From Erysipelothrix sp. UBA3377 (GTDB lineage Bacteria; Bacillota_I; Bacilli_A; Erysipelotrichales; Erysipelotrichaceae), in NCBI GenBank assembly GCA_002359085.1, contig DEQB01000029.1, positions 1-6,166 of the forward strand: 6,166 bases of DNA, in the 5' to 3' direction. Each line of letters starts with the position of its first letter. Position 1 is the first letter of the stretch. Shown piece after piece: positions 5,326-6,166 of the stretch. The translations under genes were made by a program, and so were the position numbers. A model generated the notes under the pieces. The model did not search any database. It saw only the letters and a program-made list of their open reading frames with translations, and had not been told where the DNA came from.

Positions 5326-6054
5326 ATGAACAAACGTAACACATTTTGGGGATTGATCCTTATCTTTATATCCCTAACCATTATGGCAGAAATCACGGGG
5401 TTGATTGAATCCTACAGTATTGTACGACTCGCTTGGACCATTATCTTAGTCGCTTATGCAATTTCAAAAATCTTCACCTTAAGCTTCATACCTGCCAGTA
5501 TTGCCGGTGCGATTGCGCTTAATATCAATGCTGAGTATCTCAACATTGAGGCATCAAAATCAATCTTCATCGCCAGTATTCTATTGGGGATTGGATTGAC
5601 ATTACTCACCAAGAATATGAAACGCAACAAACGCCGCAATAAAACAGTCATCATCAACGGTAAAGATATCAAATTTACCACAGACAAGAGCTTCAATACT
5701 ACCAGCGAAAACATTGAAGGAGAAGATGTCTACTTCGAAAACAATTTCGGAGATAACTCACGTTACATCCAATCCAACAACTTAAAAACTGCACGCATTG
5801 AGAATAATTTGGGTCACTCCAGAGTCTACTTTGACAACGTGACTTTTAATCCACAGCGCGCAATTGTGAATGCGGAATGTAACTTAGGGAAAATCACCCT
5901 TTACTTCCCATCCAATATAAATCTTCAAAACAACCTAAAAACGACTTTGGGATCCATCAAAGGACCCGCAAGCTTCCACACGGATGATCGTTATCCAACT
6001 GTTTTCCTTGATGGAGAATGTAACTTGGGTGAAATTGAAATTGTAATACTATAA
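5326..6054 (+). CDS. LiaF-like membrane protein (four TM helices plus C-terminal LiaF/DUF2154-like domain)
   Basis: A 242-residue integral membrane protein. Hydrophobic helices lie at about 7-25, 32-49, 51-67 and 78-95, followed by a very basic stretch KNMKRNKRRNK (96-106), which by the positive-inside rule puts the C-terminal domain in the cytoplasm. Residues about 107-242 form a beta-rich domain resembling the C-terminal domain of LiaF/YvqF. A motif recurs in it: ENNFG 138-142, ENNLG 159-163, ECNLG 184-188, TTLG 206-209 and ECNLG 231-235. LiaF in Bacillus inhibits the cell-envelope stress system LiaRS. Here there is no histidine kinase; the partner is the LytTR regulator 3 bp upstream, so I infer that this protein controls that regulator, perhaps in response to envelope stress. 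AAAGGAG at 5309-5315, inside the end of the LytTR gene, is the ribosome binding site with a 10-bp spacer. Confidence 0.8.
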   Translation: MNKRNTFWGLILIFISLTIMAEITGLIESYSIVRLAWTIILVAYAISKIFTLSFIPASIAGAIALNINAEYLNIEASKSIFIASILLGIGLTLLTKNMKRNKRRNKTVIINGKDIKFTTDKSFNTTSENIEGEDVYFENNFGDNSRYIQSNNLKTARIENNLGHSRVYFDNVTFNPQRAIVNAECNLGKITLYFPSNINLQNNLKTTLGSIKGPASFHTDDRYPTVFLDGECNLGEIEIVIL

Positions 6055-6058
6055 AAAG

Positions 6059-6080
6059 AGGAGTAGCATTCGCTACTCCT
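6059..6080. terminator. Hairpin terminator after the LiaF-like gene
   Basis: AGGAGTAGC (6059-6067) and GCTACTCCT (6072-6080) form a perfect 9-bp stem with a 4-nt loop. The plus-strand tail is only moderately T-rich (TTATCGTTCT). On the minus strand the stem is followed by CTTTTTATAG, a better terminator tail, so the hairpin probably serves both directions and implies a convergent gene to the right. Confidence 0.85.
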
Positions 6081-6093
6081 TTATCGTTCTATC

Positions 6094-6166
6094 CTAATCT
6101 ATTATGTATTTACGGGAACTGCAACAGATTTCCTTACAGGGATTTAAGTTACCTCCTAAGTGATGC
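6094..6166 (-). CDS. Possible C-terminal end of a convergent gene (partial)
   Basis: On the minus strand one frame is open from the window edge to a TAG at 6096-6094, ending CKEICCSSRKYIID. Only about 24 codons are visible, so chance is a real possibility; the other two minus frames stop early. The bidirectional hairpin just beyond the stop, with a good minus-strand T tail, is the main support. The three cysteines are notable but I recognise no family. The remaining bases of this edge show no RNA gene or repeat. Confidence 0.25.
   Translation of the reverse strand, partial: HHLGGNLNPCKEICCSSRKYIID

Noticed and set aside
5454..5714. Minus-strand hydrophobic open frame inside the LiaF-like gene
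   Set aside because: Its hydrophobicity mirrors the membrane-helix codons on the plus strand; there is no ribosome binding site.
6105..6164. Plus-strand 19-codon frame MYLRELQQISLQGFKLPPK at the right edge
   Set aside because: It has no ribosome binding site and lies after a terminator; more likely chance.

Overview
The window looks like ordinary chromosome of a low-GC Gram-positive bacterium (Bacillota). Supporting signs are strong AGGAGG-type ribosome binding sites, TATAAT promoters, intrinsic terminators with T tails, TTG starts, and Bacillota-type families (LicH-like GH4, MurR/RpiR, LytTR, LiaF). The gene mix would fit Erysipelotrichia or relatives, but that placement is a guess. Tryptophan is encoded by TGG, so the standard bacterial code applies. 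I see no insertion sequence, phage gene, CRISPR array or origin.

Layout, left to right. A serine tRNA (anticodon GGA) lies on the minus strand with its own promoter and terminator. Divergent from it is a MurR/RpiR-family regulator (plus strand). It converges on a small CxxC heavy-metal-binding protein (minus strand) across a bidirectional terminator. Next, on the minus strand, is a GH4 6-phospho-beta-glucosidase. A 161-bp divergent promoter region separates it from a plus-strand operon: a 6-phosphogluconolactonase-like beta-propeller lactonase followed by endonuclease IV (nfo), whose ribosome binding site overlaps the lactonase stop. After a terminator comes a second plus-strand operon: a small LytTR-type DNA-binding protein and a four-helix membrane protein with a LiaF-like C-terminal domain. 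A bidirectional hairpin closes it, and the right edge may hold the last codons of a convergent minus-strand gene.

Functionally there are three themes. Sugar-phosphate metabolism: GH4 releases glucose 6-phosphate from phosphorylated beta-glucosides, the lactonase could act in the oxidative pentose phosphate route, and the MurR/RpiR protein is a sugar-phosphate-responsive type of regulator. DNA repair: nfo, cotranscribed with the lactonase. Envelope sensing: the LytTR/LiaF pair, which resembles LytTR regulatory systems in which a membrane protein restrains its partner transcription factor. The LytTR promoter carries a 9-bp direct repeat with a 12-bp spacer, the geometry expected of a LytTR operator. 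This two-gene unit with its possible autoregulatory site is the most interesting part of the window.

Three starts are placed inside longer open frames, because strong ribosome binding sites point to internal start codons: GH4 (ATG), nfo (TTG) and the LytTR gene (TTG).
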